The translations under genes and the position numbers were made by a program. This document shows, piece after piece, positions 36,654 to 48,195 of a DNA stretch of 64,000 nt. The notes beneath the pieces were generated by a model. The model saw nothing but the letters and a program-made list of their open reading frames with translations, did no database searches and was not told the DNA's origin. Each line of letters begins with the position of its first letter. Positions within the stretch are counted from its first letter, which is position 1. This DNA comes from Rotaria sp. Silwood1 (lineage: Eukaryota; Rotifera; Eurotatoria; Philodinida; Philodinidae): the NCBI GenBank assembly GCA_905250075.1, contig CAJNOP010000013.1, positions 974,188 to 1,038,187 on the forward strand. The letters are read 5' to 3'.

Positions 36654-39448
36654 TTATGCGACGTTCCACCCAATGCTTGAGTCATATGACCCAGGAGGAC
36701 AACTTCCGACATTGTAGCTGAGTTTTGTCTTGTCAAAAGTTATGACTGGGGCAAGAATAGTCATAGGAATCAAATCGCCAGTATGCTCAACATCCCATTT
36801 AGGTGAATTTATGGTTTCAAAGTTTTGAGGCCCAAATATCTCACCGACAGATTTAATCATCATTGTCAGAGTTTTGGTCACCAGAGAGATCATTTCGTCT
36901 GTATGACGAAGATGTAAGTCTGGATATTTGGCCATGATTTCGGCGCCTTGTGTATCGGTGTATTGACCTAAGTCAAGATACCAAATATTGAACTGATTGA
37001 GTGAAACGTCAACGTTATATGAGCCTCCTTGATGAGCACGTTTATGTAGGGCTTGTACAATAGCAATTGCACCAACTATTCCAGTTTGATAATCAGAATT
37101 TGGAAGAAGTGGTAAAACGGGTTCATTGAGACCTAAAAACTTTCCTTGTAACCAAGCAACACCAGTCACGCAATCACTGATCTGTTGCCAGCCAGAACGT
37201 AGAGACCATGGACCAGCCCAACCGTAACAATTCTCACGAGCATAAACAATGCCTTTACCTAGAATATTTCACGGAATCTTTACATCCGTCCGACAAAAAA
37301 CTATGTTATATCGCACTAAATCGTTGAATAATTGCGGAAATTTAAACATGAATAATCAAAATCAAAGTTCGAATATAAAATATTCAACTGCAATGTTGGC
37401 TAGTCATGAAGCATTTTTTTAAAATAATCTCTTTTTCGTTCCTTTTTGGATTCTCACCCGGCAATAAGAGGACTGTTTTGCCATTGAAAGTTCTATGACA
37501 TCGTAGGAAGACATCTCAAAATAAGTATTTTAATTGACTGAGCATGTTTGTGAATACTCACATTATTGCGACTGAATTATTTTTTTAATAGACGAGATTC
37601 TGTTCTTGACTTTTACAAATTCAATTTAATTCTTTATGTTACGAAGTGAAAAGCTTTTTTTCAGCAAAAGTAACTCTATCGGCTTGAGTATAACGTCAAC
37701 AAGTAGATGTAAATGTTATAAATGTTTGTTCGTTGATGTTAATTTTTAGATATTATTATTATTTTTTTATGAGCAGAAACTAAAAATTGTTTTTTTGGAC
37801 GCTCTCTCATTATACAAGATAGGACTCTAAGTAATATAACTCATGAATTTCAAAATACACCTGAATAAAATACTACAGAGCATTCAATATGAATTTTAGT
37901 AGGGTTCATCACAATTTTCTGCTTAGTGTCTTTTCATTCAACTGCCCGTCGAAAATAAAGTATTATTATCTTGCGGAGAACAATGTAAAAAAAAATGGTC
38001 ACTGTTTTTTTGTCAACTCAATGAAAGCTAGTAAGAAGTTTCAAATCGATTAGACATATTCAATTGTAAGTACCGTTCAGGCACAATAATTTGAAACTAA
38101 AAGTACATATTTAGACACAGAAAACATTACGTACGTGTTCTAGAGTACTCGGAGATATTTGATATGCAGTATGTCAAATTAAAATTTTGTTGTTTTATCA
38201 AAATAATAAGTGGTCAAAGTTCTACACACTTTGGGTTTTTTCTCATTATAACGTTAGATAATTATTCTACACACAATACAGAAAAACTAATATGACATAT
38301 ATCTCACCTCTTTTTAGAGCCATTTCGTGAACAGCTTGTCGACCAAATCCTAATCTTTCCATGCAGCCAGGTCGATAGCCATCTAAAATGACATCTGCTT
38401 CAGCCAATATGTGCGCCATCTCTTTTTTTCCTTCTGGTGTTTTCAAATTGATCCGCATATCGTATTTTCCCAAGTTTGTCTCAAGTAGAAGTACACCAAA
38501 TTCTGGCTCCACATTATTTGACACACGAATTACAGTGGCACCTAAGGAAGCAAGTATTCTAGTTATTGTAGGTGCCGCAATCACCCGAGAAATGTCTACT
38601 ATTTTGATCCCTGCAAGTGGTCGCAAATTTTGATCTGTCAACGTTGGCCATGGAATGACTGGGAGCTTCTCATTGTTCACAGCATCCAATGTCCAAAGAC
38701 ACTGGGTCTTGGCTGCTTTCCCGTGTTCTGTCTGAAAAAACTCCTCTGGTGTATAGCAAATGGTTCCTGATTGTCTATATTCTTCGTTGGCTACAGTGTC
38801 CAACCAATCTGCATCGTATTTAGCTACTTTATTGGCAAAGAATTCCACGATTTCTTCACGATCTGCCGTGTTAAGCTGAGGATGATCCGGGGGTAATCCT
38901 AAAAAGTCAATTGCTATAGGTAAAAATCAGAACCTATGTTCTTTCATAGTACCTAACATGGCCAATGTTTTATCGGCATTCATGGATCCATGAAGATGAA
39001 AGTACCGGTTGTCTTTTGTTCTGTAAATGTTCGTAGCAAGCTGTCTATAAGGAATATATGTTCTTCCCAAATCGATTTCTATAATTTTTTTACGAATGCC
39101 ATCTGGAAGTTCGGCAAAAGTCTTTCCTGAGATTTTCAGAAGCAATACGCTTGTAGAAGCAAGAGTAGCTCGATCGGTATCGATAGTGCACTTTTGAAAT
39201 GGCAAATCATATCGTTCAGCACACACCAATGAAGTGTAACATGCCAAAAGACCGTACAAAGCAGCTGAAGACTCAGTTAGTTTACAAGGTGTAGGCATGA
39301 ATGGATCAGACAAACCAGCAGGACTACTGAAAGTCACATTCTTCGCTGCTTCAGTGATGTCTTCAGGATGTTGTAACCTTTTGTCCGAAAGAAGAACGTT
39401 TAGAAGAATTCTTTGTGATTCGCTCTGAATTGTGTATGGCATTGTCAT
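36654..39448 (-). CDS. CaiB/BaiF (family III) CoA-transferase-like enzyme
   Basis: Family III CoA-transferases and related racemases move CoA between carboxylic acids such as carnitine derivatives or oxalate. Exons are 38953-39448, 38308-38898 and 36654-37258, totalling 564 codons (563 aa). The C-terminal two-thirds is the classic fold: LAGIKIVDISRVIAAPTITR, LASLGATVIRV, ETNLGKYDMRINLKTPEG, ADVILDGYRPGCMERLGFGR, YGWAGPWSLRSGWQQISDCV, SDYQTGIVGAIAIVQALHKR. The N-terminal third (SAALYGLLACYTSLVCAERY) is a partial second copy, as in long fungal members. In many family III enzymes the catalytic Asp follows Gly-Tyr/Phe in 'RPGYD..'; here that motif reads RSGWQQ, so the usual Asp is absent at that place, though long fungal-type members may share this. 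The resemblance to fungal or bacterial proteins makes horizontal origin possible. It has normal introns, so it is domesticated. The substrate cannot be predicted. Confidence 0.88.
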
Positions 39449-40324
39449 ATTCGAGACTCAACGCCAGTAAAAAGTTTATCACTGGTCGAAATATTTCTGA
39501 AACCGTAACAGCTAAAAAGTTGAGAAATAAAAAAAACCCGAGAAAAGAGTGTTGGCGTAGCTCTTGATAGGACTAAAATGTCGAACTAGTGTAAGAACGC
39601 CATCTCAACAAAGAAGAACGAGAATAAACATGTACGAAATGAAAATAAAACTTAAGATAATCAATCCATTCGAAAAAAACAAAAGTTTTCTGAACGAATT
39701 CGCTTCTCATTTACCGCTGCTTATCGCCATCGCCCCATCTATGTACGAATATGCCTTTATTCGTATACTAGTATGTCTGTAAATCTATGTCTACACTTCT
39801 ATCTTACTATGCCTATATCTGACTTTGTGCACTAATAAGTCTACACCTCTTCGTGAACATCACTATGCTTTTCCACTATATTGATTCCTCCGTATGTATC
39901 TGTGCATCATTTTCATCGTTTATTTTGTTTCTATCGCTATCTGTATCCATTAATCTGTGTATAGACCTCTTACATCTGTCCTTTCAATACCATCCTTTCA
40001 TACTTATTCGTATATTCTAAATTCTAAATTCTAGCTCCACATGTTCTTTATTGTTATTGTTATGTCAGTGTTCTTCAGCTTTTGTCGCTAGCTGGCGTCG
40101 AATATTCATATATGCGTGCTTTCAACTGCTTAATAAAACGCAAAGTTGATTATTCACAGACGGACGTATCTATTCGAAATAGACAAGCGAATGCTAAGTT
40201 CCGATAGAAAAATCAACTCTTGAGGTTTGTTGTGCAGTTGAGAACAAAAATGTATAACGCCTCATATCAACATATTCTTGGGTTTTCGAAATTCATACAT
40301 ATAGTTTGAATGAAATGTTAACAC

Positions 40325-41585
40325 TGAATCGTTTAGTCATATTTCCAATCCATTCGACAAAGTTATAAGCCATATCATCGCTTTCATTTTGCTATGGTGT
40401 ACTAGACTAGAGCATGCATTTTCACATCGATTCTTATCAGAATAATTCTGTCAAGAACTTTTATTAGTGTGTTCTATTCCTCACTTCATTGGATGTGACT
40501 AGTAAATTGACTGAAAATTCGGTTGTGGTTGTCGGCTTACTGATGGATAGAAATCCATCAGTTTTAATGTATTTAGATTTTTACATATCAATTGATAACA
40601 TTCTTTAAAGGCTCATAAGTTGTTTGATTACCAGATTGAAACATCAGTAGCCAATCAATAAATCTCAATTATACTGTTTCAAAAACATGATGTAGGACAT
40701 TTTTGATCGATATGAGGCTTTCATCAATTATTCAATTGCTGCATTACTTAGTGTTGCACTTTTGAAATTTAAAATTTGCTTTCCACGATCCAAATGATAT
40801 TTTGAAGAGAATGGTCTTTTCATCAATCCATTTAAGGGACGAGTAATGACTTGTTTTGACGAAAATAAAAGTTCCTGAAAATATTCGAAACATATATATA
40901 TATATAATATGAACTCAGCTTTCGATGTTGATTTCAAATATGTTATTGATATGAGCCTGTGTTAGTCTGTTAGCTAACAAAAACACTTCTTATCTTTATT
41001 TTCTATCTTGGTGTTCACAACTACTACTCTTCATTAACAATAACAAAACAACAACTCCATATAGTCACACATAACGTAACACATAAGTCGATCTAGTGAC
41101 CAATAGAGAGATCAAAGAAAGAAGAAGAGAGATAGTGGTGAGAGATAGCGCCACTACCTAACAGCCTGAGCCTTACTTTTTTCTGTGAGAAACTAGAAAA
41201 TGTTCACCAAAAAAGTTCTAAATCATGTTTCGGGAACAATATCATTTAGATTTGTTAACTAGCCACTGATTTTTCAGTCTGGTAATCAAACAGCTTATTA
41301 GTCTTTGGAAAATGGTATTGGTTGATGTATAAAGATCTATATGCATCAAAATTTATGGGTCTCTATTCATCAGTAAGCCAACAACCACAGCCAAATTATC
41401 AATCAAACTACCGGTGACTCTCAATAAAGTGACGAATAGAATATACTAATAAAGGTTCTTGACACAATTATTCTTATAAGAACCGATGCGTAAATGCATG
41501 TTTTATTCGACGAAACCATTGCAAAACGAAGGCGATGTCTATATGTAAAGAAGTCGAGGAGATATTATGACGACACCAATTACGA
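40325..41585. repeat. Largest fold-back: 1.25-kb imperfect palindrome
   Basis: Arms of about 350 nt (roughly 40325-40690 and 41220-41585) are diverged reverse complements. catcgctttcattttgctatg (40377) pairs with tgcaaaacgaaggcgatg; tctgtcaagaacttttatta (40449) pairs with taataaaggttcttgacaca; gttgtggttgtcggcttactg (about 40524) pairs with cagtaagccaacaaccaca; gtttgattaccaga (40622) pairs with tctggtaatcaaac (41277). The unpaired centre is about 530 nt with no recognised gene. Arms look about 75% alike. Confidence 0.8.
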
Positions 41586-41682
41586 TAAATGAAGGGTAGT
41601 ATTTTGAGTCATAATGGTTTTTAACTGATCGAATAGGCTGAGAAATATAACCAAGCGATTCAGCATTTAACTTTCAGTCGCA

Positions 41683-41701
41683 ATATATATATATATATAT
41701 A
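41683..41701. repeat. TA microsatellite
   Basis: An uninterrupted AT/TA dinucleotide run. Similar shorter runs occur near 3190, 40893 and 59442. Confidence 0.7.
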
Positions 41702-42445
41702 GTATATACATATATTCGATGCATGTGAGCGATATATGGTGACAAAAAATGACATAGCAACTACACTGTTTTGTTGTTTATGTAGATTGCAAAACTGTAC
41801 ACGCAACGAAGAAGAACAATGTATACAAGGAAATTTAAAACAAACACGTGAGTGAGCAACAATATCGCTCTTTTGCCTTCGTATGAAGAATATATATCGT
41901 CAATATAATATAGATTGAAAACTTGATCGCGCAATATGTAATGGCCGAATATGAAGTGTTCATTGATGTAACTCACATCCATACACACAACCACATCCTA
42001 AAATTTCGGGGATAAGGACTAAAGAAATGTGAGCCTGTTCTATCTTATCATTTATATATGCACACATATTGATATAGGAGTTAGAAAAAAAAATAAGTGA
42101 ACAATAGGAAAAGAAAGACAACTAGAGGACGGAAAGAAAAGCTGCATACGATTGCATTTTCGGTTGATAAAAAGGTACAGAATAATTTTTTTCGACCCGT
42201 ACTTTTAGTAATATACTTTGGATGGCTAGAATCATTTTTTTTCTTTAGACATGTTGTTTTAAGAAGTACTCTCTTTTATTAGTGCAAATAATTTTTTATG
42301 AACGCTGTACACTAAAACATTGACATAAAATAGTGTTTCTAAGGTGTGTTTTTGTACATTTGTCTTCATAAACCAAAAGAAATATTGAATTCCGGCATAT
42401 AAGAAATAATCAAACATACAACCTGAGATCATATGCAACTATATA

Positions 42446-42946
42446 TTAACCCTTTCAGGCCCACGGCTCAGCCAATCGATGAAATTTCTTGGAGACTTTA
42501 TATTTAATATAGGCAGTGTGTGTTGTGAATTTTTTTTACCAAAATTTTGAAAAAAATCTTTCAAGTCATTTTTGGCCCATTCCCGTAGGGGGGTACGGCA
42601 GTGGTCAAAATTCAATTGAAAGCTTTCGCAAAATCAACCTTTGGAATATGACAAGGAGCCACTCTCAACTTGATTCCAACGCGAAAAAGCGAAATATTTT
42701 GGAGACTGCAAAAGATAATTGTTTGCCCTCCTTCTTCTAAAAGTGGTATCTCAAAAACTCTTCAGGCTTACTACCTGAGTGGCTCAATTAAGGTTATAAT
42801 TCTTATATAGATGTATGCACTGAAGTCTCTTCTATGTTGTAGAGAAAACTGCTTTTCGATATCTTTTTGTATTCGCGAGTTATTCAAAGATTACAATACT
42901 TAAAAAAACCGTACTATATTTAGTGCGGTGGGCCGGAAAGGGTTAA
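42446..42946. mobile_element. TTAA-flanked piggyBac-type MITE
   Basis: The element runs from CCCTTTCAGGCCCAC (42450) to GTGGGCCGGAAAGGG (ending 42942). The ends are inverted repeats with one mismatch, bounded on both sides by TTAA (42446-42449 and 42943-42946). A TTAA duplication with ends starting CCCTTT is the piggyBac-superfamily hallmark. At 493 bp it encodes no transposase; a 74-codon frame inside (42516-42740) has no known pattern. It is visibly more G+C-rich than the surrounding DNA, consistent with a recent foreign insertion. Confidence 0.85.
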
Positions 42947-45900
42947 AGCGTCTAAAGATATGAACAACCAATCATCAATGCCCCGGACTAAAAGTCAACA
43001 AACAAGCATGATTCGGATTGCTAATGCCAGCGGTGCAATGTGTGACCTTGGATTCCATATGTATAATTAAGCTATGAAAGGTCCTATCGATGCAGTCACT
43101 GTAGATTATCTTGCTGAGATCAATATTGCAGTAAATGCACAAATCTATCGTGCTAGTTAACATCAGGCTTGGAAAAAAAATACCGAAAACGAGCTTATGC
43201 AAACTCTGGAAGTTATTGCAAAAAGGAAACTCGAACTAAGGATAGGGTACTATGATTGTGCTATAAGTAATTTGTAACCTAATCAATCACAAATTAAGAA
43301 AATCTTTTTTCTAATTTTTCTTTTAGACGGTTGCTTGATATACAAGACTCAATATTTTTCATTTTTAGAACTTCTTTTGCACGTCTAGTTGATGGACTTA
43401 TATTTTTCATTGTTACTAAATGCTTTTTACTTCAACAACTACTTAAAACGTCTCTTTATCTCTGTCTCTACTTAAAAAATGCTCTACTCGTTATTAATCT
43501 GCAATGTCGAACTGGACTACAGCGTTTCTTTTGTCAACACTTTAATCATATCAGATACAACATGTGAGGGCATGGGTTGTCAACTAATTTAGTTTTAAAA
43601 CATGAATAACCTTTTCAGATAGCCTGCTAGATCTAAAAAAAAGAAAGAAAACTCCTTCCTCTGTAATATTATTCTGTCACCAACTTCAAAGATTAGTTTA
43701 CATTTTTTTGAAGCAAATACCAAAGTGAAAGTGTCAGTGAGTCGAATGACTTATTTCCTCGAACAATGACATGTTTTTTTCGCGCGAAGTTCTTGCTGGG
43801 GCTCACTAAGTAGCGGGAAAAAATTGCCTACGACTTAAACGTAAAGCTACCCGTTCTAGTACGGTAAACTATTCTATTAATTAAAAAGAACTTGTTCAAT
43901 TTATTAATGACTGAATGCCTCATATGTACCATTGAGGTTGTCGTTCCTCTATAATCAATCATAACATTCTTTCACACAATGGTCTATTTGATTTTAATTT
44001 TGATTCTGAAAAAAATCCTTTCGATTTGAAACTGAAATGAAAGTCTTTGGAGTCATCAGAGTTACATTGTAATATGTAACATATACCATTTTATTTATGG
44101 TAATGCGGGGAGAATCTTTGGAGGTCTTTGAGGAACGTTAGAAAATAATGCGTAAGGTGTTGCATATATTCTTTTATGCTCAGTAATAGGGAGTCTAAAG
44201 GTCCCATTGAATTTTCTAACACGCCCTTACGTTCTTAATGACTGTTGGAGAACAATGTCGAGGGTGCGGGTGTATCTTCTCTTTCCTACTCCCATACCTC
44301 ACACTCATAAAGAACATGAGAAATTCCGTACTCATCAGTAAGAAGTCTGAATATTTCACATCGATCTCCGATTCATCCACAATATAGATGCCAATTTGAT
44401 GGAAGATCTACAGCGTCGCATGGTTTGGTAACCTTATTGAGATGTTGCTTACAGACCATCTGCAAATTTCAACTGTGGACATCAATAATCGTAATTTTAA
44501 AGAACTTTGGATCACAGCATTTCAGCATAACATCAGTTATACGACATCAACAGAGAGAACGACATACTTTCTTTATCAATTTTTATCTTCGTTACTCTAT
44601 TCAAGTAAACTTCAATATAACGATTGTAATCTTCCTTTCGTCTATGAAGGAATGAAACAGTTTGTAGTACATAATTGAAAGATTCGTTATGATGACTGAA
44701 AACAGCTGTCAGATTTAGAAATAATCGCCACGTATGTTCAGTTTTGGTGCATGCATCTTGATAATAGAATCAGTTGATGATGGACTTCTCGCCAAGCCTT
44801 TCAAATAGTATGAATGTTGTACTGTGACGAAAGTACATTATTTTACAATTATTAAGATTTTCTTTTTTACCATCATATTTGTATTTGTTTTTATATTCAA
44901 GTATTTCCACTTTGTACTATCGAATATATTATCACAGAATACAGATTCACTGGTAACAAACGAAGAAAGCGATGATTAAAGCTTTACTGTTGTTGATATT
45001 CTAGCTAATAAATGACTCAGTTCCAAGATAAAACATCATGTTTTCTTCTGTGCACGAATATCTATAAAACTTTTATACGACTATTAAAATATGCTATCGT
45101 GAAAATAAATATGAAAGAGCAATGTTTGTTCTTCCGCACTGTGTTGCAAAGTAACGGTCGAAAATAACTATAGTAGCTAAGCGAAAAGAGGTCATAGAAA
45201 ATTAAATCAATTCTCAAAAATGTGATTAACAAATGTTAAGTGCTTATATTATTAAAAAAATCTCCATCCTAACATACATTTGCAATAGTCTCCCATTTTA
45301 CATACAGTGTCCTAATGATACACAAGAAAAAACACATGAAATCACTATACTGAGTTTGTTTACACAAAGAAATTCTTTAGTCTTTGTTCTGTCTTTTTGT
45401 TCATTTTTTTCACAAATATCCATATTTACTTATATTTGATTTTGTTGTTGCTATTTCTGTCATTAAAACTGCTATTGTCGATGACTGGTATTAACATGGC
45501 AGAAGCTCTTTCATTTATTATTATTTTCATATCTTTGAAGTTTTTTTATTAATATCTAACTGAGACATGAAAAATCCTATTAAAAGAAGGTTGCGGTATA
45601 CAATATTGTAAAGCTGTGGAATCAAATGTTTATTTATTTGTTAAATGTATATATTGGCTATCTAATAGTATGTACCCATGAATATTTCCAATTTTAATAT
45701 AATAAATTTCTTTTTAGTTGTCTACTCTTCAAATGCCTCATTTGTTGATGCATTCGAACCTTTCCTTAATTAAGACTAAATAAATACATTTCTTTATTTT
45801 CGGAAACAAGTCTTATCTTCACTAGAAAACTTAGAGTTGACTTACGTAATCTGAGTTGTGTTTCTACTTAACAACACCATTTAAATTGACCTTACCTACA

Positions 45901-46859
45901 CTAGAAAAATAATTCAGTATTATTTTCGAATTAAATCTATGTCTACACGCATGAGTTTAAAGCATCAATTAGAGCTTAGAAATAAACACTATAATATAGT
46001 CGAAGCGCATAATGCTAGTATGTTTTCATGAAATAAAATGCCACTTCTGTTTCAATTTGATAATTAATGATTGACTAATAAAATTTGTTAATAAAATATT
46101 TATCATTCTAACTTATTTCTTTCAACAACAGATTCGTTAGATATTGTAGTATTGTGTATTCTTATCCTTCAGTTCCTATTCACTTATATTCTACAATTCA
46201 TCATATTGAAAATATCTATCGTTCGATAATACTAAGCAACTTTATTGAGACACCTTCATCATTTAAATTAGTAGATGACGTTCTTTCTCGATAGGTGCTT
46301 TGAATTTAATTCATCTTTGAAAGATGTATTAAGTATGAAATAACTTGTCGACCAACCACGTTTCTTAATGCAGCACTAACCATCCTAATGTAGACAACGT
46401 CGTTACTTTATTCGAGATTAAATTTTCCACTGAAGACAAGACCTCAATCAAACAATATACTAACACCACTATTATAATGATGAACTAAGATAAATACGAT
46501 AAGCGGTACTGCGTATCACAGATCATACATTCTTTTTTTTTCTCATCCTCTCTTACTTAATCGCACATGGTGATATATATTAATTCATGCTTGTCGTTGC
46601 TTGCTTTCTAATATAAACCTTAACATTCTTTTCGTTAACTTAACTTATTGTTAATTTAATTTTTTGTAGATGTAATTATATAAGTATATGTAAACAATTT
46701 ATTTTATCTGCATTGACTAACGATTATTATGTTTTTACAAGTATTAAAAGCATCAGATTTTGTACCTATGGTGAAAGAGGGTTCTAAGTAAATGCATGGT
46801 AATACACTATAAAATATTTTATGATATAATTTTAGACATAAAAAGCAGAAGATCATCTT

Positions 46860-47960
46860 CAGAATCTGAAAATTCGATCATGGATAATATTTATTAAATT
46901 TTAAACATCAACTTAAACTTTGTAATGCTCATATATTGACGAAGCAGTTTATCGAAATATTTATACATGTAAAAAAAAATATATGAAACCATCATAACAA
47001 ATTTTGGTCTCGAAAAAAACCTCTTGTATCATTATCAACATTCGAAATAAAAGTTGATTTAACTCAAGAAAATTGATGTGATGAACAATAAATGGGCTCT
47101 TCATTTTTATGAATAGTTACTGAAAGTAAGTTATTTAGTTATCATGAATTCTTATACAATTTAGCTACATAAACTTGTTTTATAGTTTGTGATCCATCAA
47201 CAAATTAATCTAATGTAGCGAAAACATTTCAATACATAAAATCTAACAGCGTGGTTTATTATAATCAACCATCTGATCAGACACGGCCTTAAAACATGAA
47301 ATTGAATCTGAAATAACTATAATAATTTAAGCAAGAATTGTTGTATGAAATTGTTCAATTTATACTTAACTAATCGAAACAGCAGCTATAGTATTATTAA
47401 CATGTTCGATAGGTGAACAAAGATAAAATTTTTCTGTGATACTAGTATTAGTGGTGGAAAAAAAAATCTGTCAAACTCAACTTTTCAATAGATATGAAAC
47501 AATGGCTATACATTTACGATTTAAATATGATTTACATTATTGAGCAAAACCTATTGATGCGATCATTTTATCAAAACTTCAAACATCGACATATGAAGAT
47601 ATTGATATTTGTAATGCAATTGATATTAACATCATCGTTGGTACATATATTTTGATTTTTAAAAATTCATATGATTTATTTCTTTTTGTTATTTAGATTT
47701 TTGATGATTATGAACGAACTATAAAATAAATTTTATATTAGTATATAGGACGATATTACTTATGATACAATTCATATGAAATAAAATTATTTACGTATTA
47801 CTCAAAAAGAAAATGGAATATCTTATTAGTTAGCAAATCAGTCTATACAGTTTTAAGTATTGATAAAATTATTTGTACTCAACTAACAGACGGTCTAACA
47901 TCAAAAAAAAATCATGATTAATTAAAATGAAACTTTTTAAAACATAATTCATCTGTGAAA
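46860..47960 (+). pseudogene. Possible decayed multi-exon gene, family unknown
   Basis: From about 47478 the plus strand reads RYETMAIHLRFKYDLHY, a stop, then AKPIDAIILSKLQTSTYEDI, in a codon style like the real genes here. It is followed by GGTACATATATTTTG...TTTTTGTTATTTAG, which looks like a 59-nt intron. Further short gene-like fragments on either side (for example SVVYYNQPSDQTRP near 47250) are broken by stops and frame changes. I recognise no family. Chance A/T-rich sequence is the alternative explanation. Confidence 0.25.
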
Positions 47961-48195
47961 TATTTTTCATTTTATTATTTTTTTTCTAGAAAGTAGTTTT
48001 TATACATCAACGCAATAGAAATATTTTATCAATAGCTTCAGGTAAAAAAAAAACGAAAGAAAACCGCTCTTAGGATTATAAAAATACATGAAAAATCAAC
48101 TTTTATCGAATATCGAATTTCGACTATACTCAAACTAGTATCATATTTAAATAAAGATTTCCTTCATACTGATTTAGAATAAAATCAAGAAACCA

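Larger units (their letters stand above)
39449..48195. other. 8.7-kb intergenic region: fold-back, MITE and possible gene debris
   Basis: No intact gene is recognised. The region contains a 1.25-kb palindrome (40325-41585), a TA dinucleotide run (41683-41701), a TTAA-flanked MITE (42446-42946) and a stretch at about 46860-47960 that looks like decayed coding sequence. A pyrimidine-rich segment (39720-40060) has loosely repeated tctatctgt-like words. Short open frames elsewhere (60-78 codons) carry no family pattern. Confidence 0.5.

Noticed and set aside
37259..38307. Fold-back in the long CoA-transferase intron
   Set aside because: I compared the two halves as reverse complements and found no run of matches above A/T background.
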